Part shown: one piece after another, positions 46,603 through 56,490 of the stretch
Layout of the letters: the number at the start of each line of letters is the position of its first letter
How positions within the stretch are numbered: the first letter of the stretch is position 1
Source of the DNA: Paraburkholderia youngii
GTDB lineage: Bacteria; Pseudomonadota; Gammaproteobacteria; Burkholderiales; Burkholderiaceae
Length of the DNA: 64,000 nucleotides
NCBI RefSeq assembly: GCF_013366925.1
Contig: NZ_JAALDK010000002.1
Location: 1,426,001-1,490,000, forward strand
Direction: 5' to 3'
Notes under the pieces: generated by a model
Seen by the model: only the letters and a program-made list of their open reading frames with translations
The model's database searches: none
Told to the model about the DNA's origin: nothing
Translations under genes and position numbers: made by a program

Positions 46603-47730
46603 GTGCCAGGTTTACTTCCCGATGTCGACCCCGAGGGACTCCTCGAATATTCGGTCGTGTACACCGACCGATCGATCAATCATATGTCGGAGCTCTTTCA
46701 AGGCGTCGTACGCGATATTTCCGGCGCCCTGAAAAAAGTCTACAACGCGAAGTCGGCCGTAATCGTTCCAGGCAGCGGCACGTTCGGCATGGAAGCCGTC
46801 GCCCGGCAGTTCGCGACGAACAGCAAGTGTCTGGTCATCCGCAATGGCTGGTTCAGTTATCGCTGGTCGCAGATTTTCGACATGGGTGGCATTCCGTCCG
46901 AATCGATCGTGTTGAAGGCGCGTCCGGTCGGCCAACAAAGGCAGGCCGCCTATGCACCCGCTCCAATCGAAGAAGTGGTCGCCGCGATCAAGGAGCACAA
47001 GCCGGATCTGGTGTTCGCGCCGCATGTGGAAACCGCATCCGGAATGATGCTGCCCGATGCCTATATGCGCGCGGTGTCCGACGCCGTGCATGCGGTCGGC
47101 GGCATGTTCGTTCTCGACTGCATCGCCTCCGGCACGATCTGGGTGGACATGCAGGCCAGTGGCATCGATGTGCTGATCAGCGCACCGCAAAAAGGGTGGA
47201 GCGCGTCACCTTGCTGCGCCATGGTCATGCTCGGCCCGCTCGCCCGCGAACGAATCGACGCGACGACCAGCACCAGCTTCGCCTGTGATCTTCGCAAGTG
47301 GCTGCAGATCATGGAAGCCTACGAGAACGGCGGGTTCGCGTACCACGCCACGATGCCGACGGACAGTCTCGCGACGCTGCGCGACGTCATGAAGGAAACC
47401 GAAGCATATGGCTTGGACAAAGTGAGAGCCGAGCAGCTTGAACTCGGCAAGCGCATTCGCTCACTGCTGAGTGACAAAGGCTTCAAAAGCGTGGCGGCCG
47501 AAGGTTTTCAGGCTCCGGGCGTCGTGGTCTGCTATACGGACGATGACGGCATACGATCCGGCAAGAAGTTCGCCGATGCCGGTTTGCAGATCGCGGCCGG
47601 CGTTCCTCTTCAATGCGACGAGCCTGAAGACTTCAAAACCTTCCGGGTCGGATTATTCGGCCTGGACAAACTGCATGACGTCGAGGGTTCGGTCGCCAGG
47701 TTCGCCAAGGCGCTGGACCGTATTGTCTAG
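46603..47730 (+). CDS. Class V aminotransferase (alanine-glyoxylate type)
   Basis: A 375-aa PLP aminotransferase starting at GTG 46603 behind GGAGG. It shows VIVPGSGTFGMEAVARQF, VIRNGWFSYRWSQIFDM, PHVETASGMMLPDAY, FVLDCIASGTIWVDM and the PLP lysine in ISAPQKGWSASPCC. It is related to PhnW but not an orthologue, and closer to alanine-glyoxylate or serine-pyruvate transaminases. Its TAG stop lies inside the CTAG target duplicated by the adjacent IS5-family element, so the C-terminus is unaffected by the insertion. Specific substrate unknown. Confidence 0.87.
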   Translation: MPGLLPDVDPEGLLEYSVVYTDRSINHMSELFQGVVRDISGALKKVYNAKSAVIVPGSGTFGMEAVARQFATNSKCLVIRNGWFSYRWSQIFDMGGIPSESIVLKARPVGQQRQAAYAPAPIEEVVAAIKEHKPDLVFAPHVETASGMMLPDAYMRAVSDAVHAVGGMFVLDCIASGTIWVDMQASGIDVLISAPQKGWSASPCCAMVMLGPLARERIDATTSTSFACDLRKWLQIMEAYENGGFAYHATMPTDSLATLRDVMKETEAYGLDKVRAEQLELGKRIRSLLSDKGFKSVAAEGFQAPGVVVCYTDDDGIRSGKKFADAGLQIAAGVPLQCDEPEDFKTFRVGLFGLDKLHDVEGSVARFAKALDRIV

Positions 47731-49082
47731 CAGGCTGTTGAATTTGGATCCCGTGTAAACGGGGTTTGAAGGACGGGCGTTATGGATATCGTGTTCATGA
47801 TCTTTGGCAGCGGATGCGATGCGCGGAATGGACGAGATGCAGGAACCCCTGTTCACGACGGTCAAGCTCGAGGACTTCGTCCCGGCAGATCACCCGTTGC
47901 GACCGATCCGGTTGCTGGTGAATGATGCGTTGAAACGGCTCAACGGGCTGTTCAGCGTCATCTACGCGGACACCGGTCGTGCCTCGATTGCGCCTGAGAA
48001 GCTGATGCGGGCGCTGCTGTTGCAGGTGTTCTACTCCGTACGCAGCGAGCGCATGCTGATGGAGCAGATGCGCTACAACCTGCTGTTCCGCTGGTTTGTC
48101 GGGCTGGCGATTGAGGACGCCGTGTGGGACCACTCGGTGTTCTCGAAGAACCGCGACCGGCTTCTGGAGCATGAAGTCGTGGAAGCGTTCTTCACCGAAG
48201 TCATGAGCCTGGCGGACAAGCGGGGCTTGCTGTCGAGAGAGCATTTCTCGGTGGACGGCACGCTGATTCAGGCGTGGGCCAGTCACAAAAGCTTCCGCCG
48301 CAAGGACGGCCCGGACGATGGTCCGCCAGCCGGCGGTGGCCGCAACGCCGACACCGACTGGAAAGGCGAGCGACGTAGCAATGCCACGCACGAGTCGACT
48401 ACTGATCCGGAGGCGCGATTGTTCAAGAAGAGCCACAAGAGCCCGGCCATCCTGTGCTACCACGGGCACATCCTGATGGAGAATCGCTCGGGGCTGGTGG
48501 TCGGCGCCGTGGTTAGTCACGCAGATGGTTTTGCCGAGCGGGCCAGCGCATTGCAATTGCTCGATTGCGTGCCAGGTACTCATGCGAAGACAGTTGGCGC
48601 CGACAAGGCGTATGACACCCGTGACTTCGTGAACGATTGCCGCGCTCGCAACGTGACACCGCATGTCGCGCGCAACGATGAGCGTTGGGGCGGCAGCGCC
48701 ATCGACGGTCGCACTTCGCGGCATGCGGGCTACCGGACTAGCCAGATCATCCGCAAACGAATCGAAGAGCATTTCGGCTGGGGCAAAACCATCGGGCGGA
48801 TCCGGCAGACGGTCTATCGCGGCCTCAAGCGCGTCGACCAGCACTTCAAGCTGACGATGGTTGCGAGCAATCTGACCCGCATGGCCCGAATGCCAGGGAT
48901 GGTGCCGCGAGGAGCGACGCGATGAGCCGCCAATGCGCGAAGACTGCGCGCCAGACGAGCCGCATGCGTGCGCCTGCCCCGCGCAGATCGCGCGGTGAAC
49001 CGTTAATTCAGCGCAATATCGCACGCGCAAGTCTCCTGAACATAGCTTCGGTCGTCATGACGGGGCGCTTTTCAACAGCCTG
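47731..49082 (+). mobile_element. IS5-family insertion sequence, 1352 bp, intact
   Basis: The terminal inverted repeats CAGGCTGTTGAA (47731-47742) and TTCAACAGCCTG (49071-49082) are perfect over 12 bp with partial matches further in. CTAG is duplicated at 47727-47730 and 49083-49086, the 4-bp target typical of the IS5 group. One transposase gene fills the element. Sharp ends and an intact frame suggest a recent insertion. Confidence 0.93.
47819..48925 (+). CDS. IS5-family DDE transposase
   Basis: A transposase of about 368 aa with an N-terminal DUF772-type domain (LEDFVPADHPLRPIRLLVND) and a DDE nuclease core. The first Asp is in HFSVDGTLIQAWASHK, the second in TVGADKAYDTRDF, and the Glu in RKRIEEHFGWGKT. 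The exact start is uncertain: ATG 47819 or 47828. Full length and lacking stops, it is probably active. Confidence 0.9.
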   Translation: MRGMDEMQEPLFTTVKLEDFVPADHPLRPIRLLVNDALKRLNGLFSVIYADTGRASIAPEKLMRALLLQVFYSVRSERMLMEQMRYNLLFRWFVGLAIEDAVWDHSVFSKNRDRLLEHEVVEAFFTEVMSLADKRGLLSREHFSVDGTLIQAWASHKSFRRKDGPDDGPPAGGGRNADTDWKGERRSNATHESTTDPEARLFKKSHKSPAILCYHGHILMENRSGLVVGAVVSHADGFAERASALQLLDCVPGTHAKTVGADKAYDTRDFVNDCRARNVTPHVARNDERWGGSAIDGRTSRHAGYRTSQIIRKRIEEHFGWGKTIGRIRQTVYRGLKRVDQHFKLTMVASNLTRMARMPGMVPRGATR

Positions 49083-49165
49083 CTAGAGCGTCTTTCCGAA
49101 GCATGTGCGCATAGCTCGCCTTCGCAGCCGCATCGGCGGGAGGACTCCGGAGCCTGCCGGAATAG

Positions 49166-49564
49166 CTATGCGCACTCTGGATCGTGACTACACACGCAAA
49201 TCTTGTTTCCCTCTGGGTCGCGAAAATACGCCCCGTAATAGTTCGGGTGATAGTGCGCGCGCAAACCGGGAGGGCCTTCGCAAGAACCTGAATTTGCCAG
49301 CGCGGTAGCGTGTGCGTTGTCGACTGAACGACGATCAGGCGCAAGCAATGCCACCATCTGGCCGTTCCCGTGTTCTGCGGGGTTGCCATCATATGGCCTG
49401 CCGATAAGGAAAAGCGGACGCGGCATACCCACAGCCATCCAACCAGCCCACGGTCTATCTGGCTCGCAAAACTTCAGTTGATGTCCCAACTCGCTCATGA
49501 CAGCCGAATAGAACTTCAACGCGCGGTCAAAGTCATTCACCCCAACGAATACATGCGAAATCAT
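49166..49564 (-). CDS. VOC-family (glyoxalase/bleomycin-resistance-like) protein
   Basis: A 132-aa vicinal-oxygen-chelate protein: ISHVFVGVNDFDRALKFYSA at the start with the first metal His, GMPRPLFLIGRPYDG in the middle, and YYGAYFRDPEGNKICVCSHD with the final Glu region. The family includes glyoxalases, fosfomycin-type enzymes and ring-cleaving dioxygenases; the single-module size gives no finer call. It is separated from the aminotransferase by the IS element. Confidence 0.85.
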   Translation of the reverse strand: MISHVFVGVNDFDRALKFYSAVMSELGHQLKFCEPDRPWAGWMAVGMPRPLFLIGRPYDGNPAEHGNGQMVALLAPDRRSVDNAHATALANSGSCEGPPGLRAHYHPNYYGAYFRDPEGNKICVCSHDPECA

Positions 49565-49917
49565 CCTGCTACGTTCCTGTTCGAGAGTCGCGATCTCTGT
49601 TCACGTTAGCACGCGGAGTTGCGCTCGACCGATCAGGCGTCCGCGAGTGCCGCGCCTGCGAGTGGAAACCTGGAAGCTTCGATTAATGAATCTGTAATAG
49701 CAGGCGACGGAACCGTGCACGCATGCCCCATATTGGACGGACAACAGGAAAGCGCGCTCGCGCATGGTGCCAGGGTACATGCCGCATACCGCGAAGAAGC
49801 CTTCTGACAGTCCCGCCATTCAATCGCGCTCCGTCTCTCACGGCATCCATCTGATCGCCGAAAACCCAACGCGCGGCTCCTCCGATAACTCTCCCGCTCC
49901 GATACCGTTCGTGCGGA

Positions 49918-49933
49918 TGGCATGACAGTTGCT
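49918..49933 (+). promoter_or_regulatory. Sigma-54 promoter of glnK-amtB
   Basis: TGGCAT-N5-TTGCT matches the -24/-12 consensus with correct spacing, 74 bp upstream of the glnK start. Nitrogen-limitation control through NtrC is expected for this operon, though I see no clear NtrC dyad upstream. The remainder of 49565-50006 holds no supported gene. Confidence 0.8.
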
Positions 49934-49937
49934 TTGA

Positions 49938-50345
<408 letters not shown>

Positions 50346-50370
50346 AGACACAGGACAAGAGGAAAGAGAG

Positions 50371-51783
50371 ATGCGCAAACTGTTGATGACTTTGTTGATG
50401 GCGGGCTCGTTGCTCGCGGGCGGGCTGAGCCCCGCATTCGCGCAAGACGCGTCGGCACCCGCGGCCGCCTCCGTGCCGGTCGCGCAAGCGTCCGCGGCTC
50501 CCGCGGCGGATGCCGCTGCATCGGCGCCGGCCGCGCCGACCGCACCGTTCTCGGTCGATTCGTCGAAGATCAACTCCGGCGACACCGCGTGGATGCTGAC
50601 TTCCACCGCGCTGGTGCTGTTCATGACGATCCCGGGCCTCGCACTGTTCTACGGCGGCATGGTCCGCAAGAAGAATGTGCTCGCGACGCTGATGCAAAGC
50701 TTCGCGATCACCTGTCTGGTGACGATCGTCTGGACCGTGGTCGGCTACAGCCTCGCGTTCACGCCGGGCAACTCGTTCATCGGCGGCTTCTCGCGCGTGT
50801 TCATGACGGGCATGAACTACATCAAGGGCGACAAGGCCACGACGCTGACCGTCAGCCATCTCGCGCCGACGATCCCCGAGACGGTCTACTTCGTCTACCA
50901 GATGACTTTCGCGATCATCACGCCGGCGCTGATCACCGGTGCGTTCGCGGACCGCATGAAGTTCTCGGCGATGCTGGTGTTCATGACGCTGTGGTCGATC
51001 ATCGTCTACTCGCCGATCGCGCACATGGTGTGGGAACCGAGCGGCTGGCTGGCTACCGCGGGCATCCTCGACTTCGCGGGCGGCACGGTGGTGCACATCA
51101 ACGCGGGTATCGCGGGTCTGGTCTGCTGTCTGGTGCTCGGCAAGCGCGTCGGCTACGGCAAGGAGTCGATGGCGCCGCACAACCTGACGCTGACGCTGAT
51201 CGGTGGCGCGATGCTGTGGGTCGGCTGGTTCGGCTTCAACGCGGGTTCGGCGGTAGCGGCGGACGGCCGTGCCGGCTTCGCGATGTTCGCGACACAGGTG
51301 GCGACCGCCGCGGCGGCGCTCGCATGGATGTTCGCCGAATGGGCGGCCAAGGGTAAGCCGTCGGTGCTCGGTATCGTGTCGGGCGCGGTCGCGGGTCTGG
51401 TGGCGGTGACGCCGGCGTCGGGCTTCGTCGGCACGGTAGGCGCGCTGGTGATCGGCATCGTCGCGGGCGTGGTCTGCTTCTGGTCGGCCACGTGGCTCAA
51501 GCACAAGCTCGGCTATGACGATTCGCTCGACGCGTTCGGCGTGCACTGCGTGGGCGGGATCATCGGCGCGATTCTGACGGGCGTGTTCGCGGTCAAGGAC
51601 ATCGGTGGCGCTGACGGTGACGTGCTGCTGCAACTCAAGGGTGTCGCGACGACGCTGATCTACAGCGGGGTGGTTTCGTTCGTCCTTCTCAAGGTAATCG
51701 ACGCAGTGATGGGCTTGCGCGTTGCCGAAGAAGAAGAGCGCGAAGGACTGGACCTGGTGCTGCACGGCGAGGCGGTCGAATAA
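50371..51783 (+). CDS. amtB: Ammonium transporter AmtB
   Basis: A 470-aa ammonium channel. It starts with a cleavable signal (MRKLLMTLLMAGSLLAGGLS) and an Ala/Pro-rich stretch to about residue 60, then eleven membrane segments. Family landmarks are ALFYGGMVRKKNVL, AGGTVVHINAG-like text (DFAGGTVVHINAGIAGLVCC), WFGFNAGSAVAADGR and FGVHCVGGIIGAILTGVFA, carrying the pore histidines. It is cotranscribed with glnK from a sigma-54 promoter. Confidence 0.93.
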   Translation: MRKLLMTLLMAGSLLAGGLSPAFAQDASAPAAASVPVAQASAAPAADAAASAPAAPTAPFSVDSSKINSGDTAWMLTSTALVLFMTIPGLALFYGGMVRKKNVLATLMQSFAITCLVTIVWTVVGYSLAFTPGNSFIGGFSRVFMTGMNYIKGDKATTLTVSHLAPTIPETVYFVYQMTFAIITPALITGAFADRMKFSAMLVFMTLWSIIVYSPIAHMVWEPSGWLATAGILDFAGGTVVHINAGIAGLVCCLVLGKRVGYGKESMAPHNLTLTLIGGAMLWVGWFGFNAGSAVAADGRAGFAMFATQVATAAAALAWMFAEWAAKGKPSVLGIVSGAVAGLVAVTPASGFVGTVGALVIGIVAGVVCFWSATWLKHKLGYDDSLDAFGVHCVGGIIGAILTGVFAVKDIGGADGDVLLQLKGVATTLIYSGVVSFVLLKVIDAVMGLRVAEEEEREGLDLVLHGEAVE

Positions 51784-51823
51784 CGGTTGCGCCGCGAATG
51801 GAGTGGGTGCGACGGTCACGGTC

Positions 51824-51861
51824 GGTCGTGGCCTGGCGCTGACAGCGCTCAGGCCACGACC
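51824..51861 (+). terminator. Long GC-rich hairpin after amtB
   Basis: GGTCGTGGCCTG (51824-51835) pairs with CAGGCCACGACC (51850-51861), and an inner GCGCT/AGCGC stem extends it to about 17 bp with one bulged T. It starts 41 bp after the amtB stop. There is no T tract, so it may act as an mRNA 3' stabiliser or weak terminator. Confidence 0.5.
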
Positions 51862-52003
51862 GAAGCCGGGGCCAACTTCGTACTTGAGGGCATGCGGGTG
51901 TCTGCCCCGGGTGTCTGCCCCCGTAGGCGCCCGTATTGCCGAAGTTCGGCCAGACGAGCAAGGAGGTCTTAGCGGCTTCGAGCAACCGGATTTCCGCCAG
52001 CCA

Positions 52004-52294
52004 ATGAAAAAGGATAATCAGCAGCATATTGCGGTACTGGTTGTTCTCATATCCCAAATCGCCTTTCTGGCAATGTTCGCATTCGCTGAGCATGTCGTCA
52101 GGCATAACAAATGGATCGCCGCAGGATTTGGATTCGATCTTTTATTCGGGCTGATTCTGTCGGTCGGTTTTGTCGGGACCTGGCGCGCGCGCGCTATCGA
52201 TTCAGATTTTCTCGGCCTTCTTCTGGCCAATCCGGTCGAACTGGCTGTCGTTATTGCAACTGCCGGTCAGTTGGTGGCCATTCTCCTTGTTTAA
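52004..52294 (+). CDS. Small membrane protein, 96 aa, unknown
   Basis: From ATG 52004 the frame gives MKKDNQQHIAVLVVLISQIA with three predicted hydrophobic segments (about 9-30, 38-58 and 72-94) and positive residues between them. Its AT content exceeds that of amtB, and no strong ribosome binding site precedes it. I recognise no family. The clean hydrophobic pattern supports a real protein. Confidence 0.55.
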   Translation: MKKDNQQHIAVLVVLISQIAFLAMFAFAEHVVRHNKWIAAGFGFDLLFGLILSVGFVGTWRARAIDSDFLGLLLANPVELAVVIATAGQLVAILLV

Positions 52295-52326
52295 GGCGAT
52301 CGGAAAGTACGCGTCGCAACATACGC

Positions 52327-54123
52327 TCAGCTATCGGCATGGCTCGCGATAAAACTCGCGAACGCGTTATACGGAAGCGCAAGCGCCGTGCCGTTGATCA
52401 TCAGGCCGTAGGTGGAGTCCCCGCTATCGAGCTCGTAATACATCGCCGATTGGATGTTCTTCGTCTTTCTCGCCTGATAGTAAGTGAGCAGACGCGAGCT
52501 GATGTAGTTGGCCCGGTATGCCTCGCTCTTCTCCGGCCCCGTGTTCCATTCCGAGATCACGAAGGGGACGCCATAGCGGGCCTTGCAATAAGTGGGCAAA
52601 TCGAAGCCCGGGCCGGACCCGTCGGTGCCGATGTCGAAGATGTCGCCGTACACCTCGTAGTTGTGCCACGTAGTCAGGTCCCACCTCACGGTCGGATGGC
52701 CGCTCGTGCCATCGGGCTGCTTGCCATCCCACAGAGCGTCGGACGCGCCGATATCAGCAACACAAAAGTTGACGCCGCATTTAGCATCCGCCTGCACCGA
52801 CTTCACGCCGTCGATCATGCCGCGCATCGCACCGCGCATCAGCGGCCAGTTCGTATTGTTGAAGTCGACGACGCTCGTTCCCGCGCTGGTGGAGTCGAGA
52901 ATGATCCCGTTCGCGCGCGTCAGTTCGTTACCGCATTCATACATGGTCACGCCGTGGGGTTGCAATGCCGACGCGACAGTCACCGCGCAATTGAAGCCCC
53001 GCGTATAGGCCGCCGCTTCACTCGTGAACAGGTTGCCGTTGCCGTCGTAGATGCCGACGTCGATCAGCACGAAAAGAGTCAAGCCCGCCGGCTGGAATGC
53101 TTGCGCCAACGCCAGGACCATGGCGAGTTGCGGTGCGTAGTCCGTACAGCTGAGCCGGTACGTCGAGCAGCCGAGGGCTTGCATGATCGATACGATCTGT
53201 GACGTCGAATACAGGTAATCGTAATGCCCGTTGATACCGTGAAACGAGCCGGCTGGCGCCGCGGTCGCGATGCGCGGATCGCTGCACGGCAACCATTGAT
53301 CCGCATCGCCGCATACATAGAACTGACCGCCGGTCGATTGTGCCCAGAACTTGCCGCCGTACCACAGCAGCAGCGCCGCATTCGACATCGTGCCGACGGC
53401 ATTGCGATTGCGATACACGACGCCGTTCACGACGGTCCATATCGAGCCGGCCTTGTCGATCAGATACGTCGCGGGCGGGATCATGGCGCCGTCGGCGGAG
53501 GTGCCGCCCAAACGCGGGTCATTGCACGCAAACCATGTCGTCCCATTCCATCCGTAAAACTGACCGCCGGTTCCCTCGTGATAGACCGCGCTCCCGTACC
53601 AGAGGATCAACGAAACGTTGTAGGTGTCGCCCGCTGCGACTCCGTTCCTGTAGACAGACCCGCCGACCAGGGTCCACGACGCGTTCTGACTGTCGATGAT
53701 TACCGTCGCCGGCGGGATCGTCGTGTTCTGTGGCGAAGCGTTCGAAGCGTTGCCGGGCGACCCCGAGTTCGGGTCTGATGCTGAGCCGGAGCTGTCGCCC
53801 GAGCTCGCGCCGGACGTGTCGGCGCGTCCCGTTCCACTTGATGGAGCCGGCGACGAGCCGTTCGCCACCGTGGTCGCGCTACCCGTCGAGGGCGCAATAC
53901 TCGCGGTGGTCGTGCCCGTCGTGCCCGTCGAGGCCGCGATTCCGGAGCTTGCCGTGCCGGTAGAGGGTGATGCCGCGGTGCCCGACGGACTCGCGGAATT
54001 GCCCGTGGAAGAACCGCCGGCATCCGGCGTACCACTACTACCACCACCACCGCCGCACGCGCTCAATGCGACAGTTCCGCCGAGCGCGGTAAGACAGCCA
54101 AGAAATTGACGTCGTCCAATCAT
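52327..54123 (-). CDS. Exported lipoprotein with twin beta modules and clan-A glycoside-hydrolase-like domain
   Basis: A 598-aa protein starting at ATG 54123 (MIGRRQFLGCLTALGG). RRQFL suggests the Tat pathway, and SAC (Cys23) is a lipobox. Residues 24-135 are a Gly/Ser/Thr-rich linker. Two homologous modules, about 137-204 and 216-284, each run from PPATxxID through LWYG and TGGQFY to a (N/S)DPR end, and may bind glycans. The C-terminal TIM-barrel-like domain (about 290-598) has Asn-Glu in YECGNELTRA (Glu400) and Glu in FVISEWNTG (Glu525), the acid/base and nucleophile pattern of clan GH-A. Polysaccharide hydrolysis at the cell surface is inferred; the family number is not certain. Confidence 0.7.
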   Translation of the reverse strand: MIGRRQFLGCLTALGGTVALSACGGGGGSSGTPDAGGSSTGNSASPSGTAASPSTGTASSGIAASTGTTGTTTASIAPSTGSATTVANGSSPAPSSGTGRADTSGASSGDSSGSASDPNSGSPGNASNASPQNTTIPPATVIIDSQNASWTLVGGSVYRNGVAAGDTYNVSLILWYGSAVYHEGTGGQFYGWNGTTWFACNDPRLGGTSADGAMIPPATYLIDKAGSIWTVVNGVVYRNRNAVGTMSNAALLLWYGGKFWAQSTGGQFYVCGDADQWLPCSDPRIATAAPAGSFHGINGHYDYLYSTSQIVSIMQALGCSTYRLSCTDYAPQLAMVLALAQAFQPAGLTLFVLIDVGIYDGNGNLFTSEAAAYTRGFNCAVTVASALQPHGVTMYECGNELTRANGIILDSTSAGTSVVDFNNTNWPLMRGAMRGMIDGVKSVQADAKCGVNFCVADIGASDALWDGKQPDGTSGHPTVRWDLTTWHNYEVYGDIFDIGTDGSGPGFDLPTYCKARYGVPFVISEWNTGPEKSEAYRANYISSRLLTYYQARKTKNIQSAMYYELDSGDSTYGLMINGTALALPYNAFASFIASHADS

Positions 54124-54452
54124 GACAATAGCGCGGGCTGCCGCGAGGCGGCCCACGAGAAAATCTGGAGAGAGAGGGGGAGTCCTGCGGGTCGCGAGTG
54201 CGTCGCGTGAGCCGTTCAGGACATGCGATGTGCGGTAGTGGATGGTCTTTGGTTGCGACCGATCACTGAGTCCGGCAAGTCATGCCTGTCTGTCGGCACA
54301 AATTGCGCGTGGGAGCAGGGTGGGGCGGAAATAAAATCTTTTCGCTCGCGATGGACGAACTGCGGAAAGATTTCACTCGCTGGATGCGGGCGTGGGAATC
54401 GGGCGAGGTGTCGGCAGCGGCGGGCTTGGACCCCCGCCGCCTTTCGCGGCGC

Positions 54453-56393
54453 CTATGCGCGATGCGGCCCGACGATGCCCAGCCGCGCGATGCGCCGGTA
54501 CAGCGTCGCGCGCGATATGCCCAACGCCTGCGCGGCGGCGTTAGGCCGCCACTGGCAACGCGTGAGCGCCGCGACGATCCGTGCCCGCTCGTCGTCGGCG
54601 CTGGCCGGCGACGTGGAGGCCGCCGCGAGAGCCGGCGTCGCGGCGGGCGCGAGTTGCGCGGCAAAGTCTGGCGACACATGCCGCAACTCGACGCGAGCCG
54701 AATCGCAGACCGCGCACGCATAGCGCAGCACGTTGCGCAACTGCCGGATATTGCCAGGCCACGAGAAGGCGGCAAGGCGCTCGGCGAATTGCGGATCGAG
54801 CATCAGCACATGGCTGGCCGCCTGTGCTTCCTCGTTGAACACCGTATCGATCACATCGCGGATGTCGGCGCGCTCGCGCAGCGGCGGTATCCGCAGCGTC
54901 GCGCCGCTCAGTCGATAGTAAAGATCCTCGCGGAACGATCCGGCATCGACCATCTGCATCAGATCCCGGTGCGTTGCGCAGATCACGTCGATATCGACGC
55001 GCACTGGCGTATCGCCGCCGAGCGGCACCACTTCGCCCTCGGCGAGCACGCGCAGCAGGCGGGTTTGCAGGCTGAGCGGCATGTCGCCGATTTCATCGAG
55101 AAACAGCGTGCCGCCATGCGCGAGCGCGATCTTGCCGCGCGCGCCGCGACTGCGCGCGCCGGTGAACGCGCCAGGCGCATAACCGAACAGCTCGCTCTCG
55201 ATCAGCGGCTCCGGAATCGCGCCGCAATTCACGGCGACGAACGGCCGCGTGCGCCGCGAGCCCGAGTCGTGCACCGCGTGCGCGAACACCTCCTTGCCGA
55301 CACCGGTTTCGCCGAGGAGCAGAACCGGCAGCCGCTTGCCGGCAATCCGCAAGGCGACTTCGGCGTTGCGCGCGATCCGTTCGTCCGAGCTGTGCAGAAA
55401 GCGGCTCATTGCGCCGATGCTGCCATCGGCGTGCACATCGCCCGGCCGTGTCGTGACGAGCGGGCGGGCCGCGCGTCTCATCGGCGCGCGAATGCGCGCA
55501 TACAGCATCGCGCCGGTCGCGCGCAGCCTCAGCGCCACGATCATGTCGGTGCGCGCGACGTCGTGCAGACGGACCTCGGACGTATCGAATATTTCGTCGA
55601 TGTGGCGCGGACCGTCGAGGCCCGCGATGCTCTCATGCGCCTTGCGGTTCGCGGCGGCGATGTTGCCGCATTCGTCGAAGGCGATCAGCGCTTCGGGTTG
55701 CGCTTCGACGAAATGGCGGCTTTGATGGCCGAACAGCACCCAGTGCTGCGCGGTCTGGTTCAGGAAGTAGCCGTCCTCGATCAAACTCGCGCTTTGCCGC
55801 ACCAGTTGAAAAACCAGCCCCTGGCTGTCGCGGTTGTCGGGCGATCGGATCGCCGAGGCATCGAGCACGCCGATCAATTCGCCGGTCGGCGCGAAGATCG
55901 GCGAAGCGCTGCACGTGAGCGTCGTGAACGCGGCCCGGAAGTGATCGGTCTTGTGCACGGTGATCGGCGCGAGATCGGTGAGCACGTTCGCGATGCCGCA
56001 TGTGCCTTCTTCGCGCTCGGACCAGCATGAGCCGATATGCAGCCCCGCATGCTTGAAATCGTTGCGCCGGTCGCGGTCGATCCGATAGTCGATCGTGACG
56101 CCGTGCGCATCGGACAGCATCACGCAATAGTCGGCGACGCGAATCATTTCGTGCAGCCGCGTCAGGCACTGGCCCGATGCGCGCAGAAAGGCTTCCTCCT
56201 TGCCCTGGACTTCACGCAGCTCGGCGGACGACAGCACGCGCGGGCCGATCACGGAGCTGGGGTCGAGCCGGTACTGCTCGTACGAGCGCTGCCACGACGA
56301 CACGAGGCGCGGCGAATTCGCTGGCGCGGGCAAGCGTCCTTCGATGGCCCCGCGTACGCGATCGACGTGCTGCGTTTGAGAAACATAGGGCAT
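54453..56393 (-). CDS. acoR: Sigma-54-dependent activator AcoR
   Basis: Activator of acetoin catabolism, 646 aa from ATG 56393 (MPYVSQTQHVDRVRGAIEGR). The N-terminal half is a GAF-like sensor (about 70-210, CWSEREEGTCGIANVL) plus a PAS-like segment. The AAA+ domain has Walker A LLLGETGVGKEVFA, the sigma-54 contact loop GAFTGA, Walker B GGTLFLDEIGDM and LYYRLSGATLRIPPLRER. A Fis-type HTH lies at the end (AAQALGISRATLYRRI). It is divergent from acoX-acoABC, whose promoter is of the -24/-12 type. Confidence 0.9.
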   Translation of the reverse strand: MPYVSQTQHVDRVRGAIEGRLPAPANSPRLVSSWQRSYEQYRLDPSSVIGPRVLSSAELREVQGKEEAFLRASGQCLTRLHEMIRVADYCVMLSDAHGVTIDYRIDRDRRNDFKHAGLHIGSCWSEREEGTCGIANVLTDLAPITVHKTDHFRAAFTTLTCSASPIFAPTGELIGVLDASAIRSPDNRDSQGLVFQLVRQSASLIEDGYFLNQTAQHWVLFGHQSRHFVEAQPEALIAFDECGNIAAANRKAHESIAGLDGPRHIDEIFDTSEVRLHDVARTDMIVALRLRATGAMLYARIRAPMRRAARPLVTTRPGDVHADGSIGAMSRFLHSSDERIARNAEVALRIAGKRLPVLLLGETGVGKEVFAHAVHDSGSRRTRPFVAVNCGAIPEPLIESELFGYAPGAFTGARSRGARGKIALAHGGTLFLDEIGDMPLSLQTRLLRVLAEGEVVPLGGDTPVRVDIDVICATHRDLMQMVDAGSFREDLYYRLSGATLRIPPLRERADIRDVIDTVFNEEAQAASHVLMLDPQFAERLAAFSWPGNIRQLRNVLRYACAVCDSARVELRHVSPDFAAQLAPAATPALAAASTSPASADDERARIVAALTRCQWRPNAAAQALGISRATLYRRIARLGIVGPHRA

Positions 56394-56490
56394 GGCCGGC
56401 TCCAGGCGAGCGACACCGAGTAGGGCGAGTCCCTGTCTTGTAGCACATCCGCCACGAGCAATCACATTGCGGCGCAGCACCCGAGGCGCG

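Noticed and set aside
47795..49030. A 411-residue minus-strand open frame inside the IS element
   Set aside because: It is antisense to the transposase, which has an intact DDE core.
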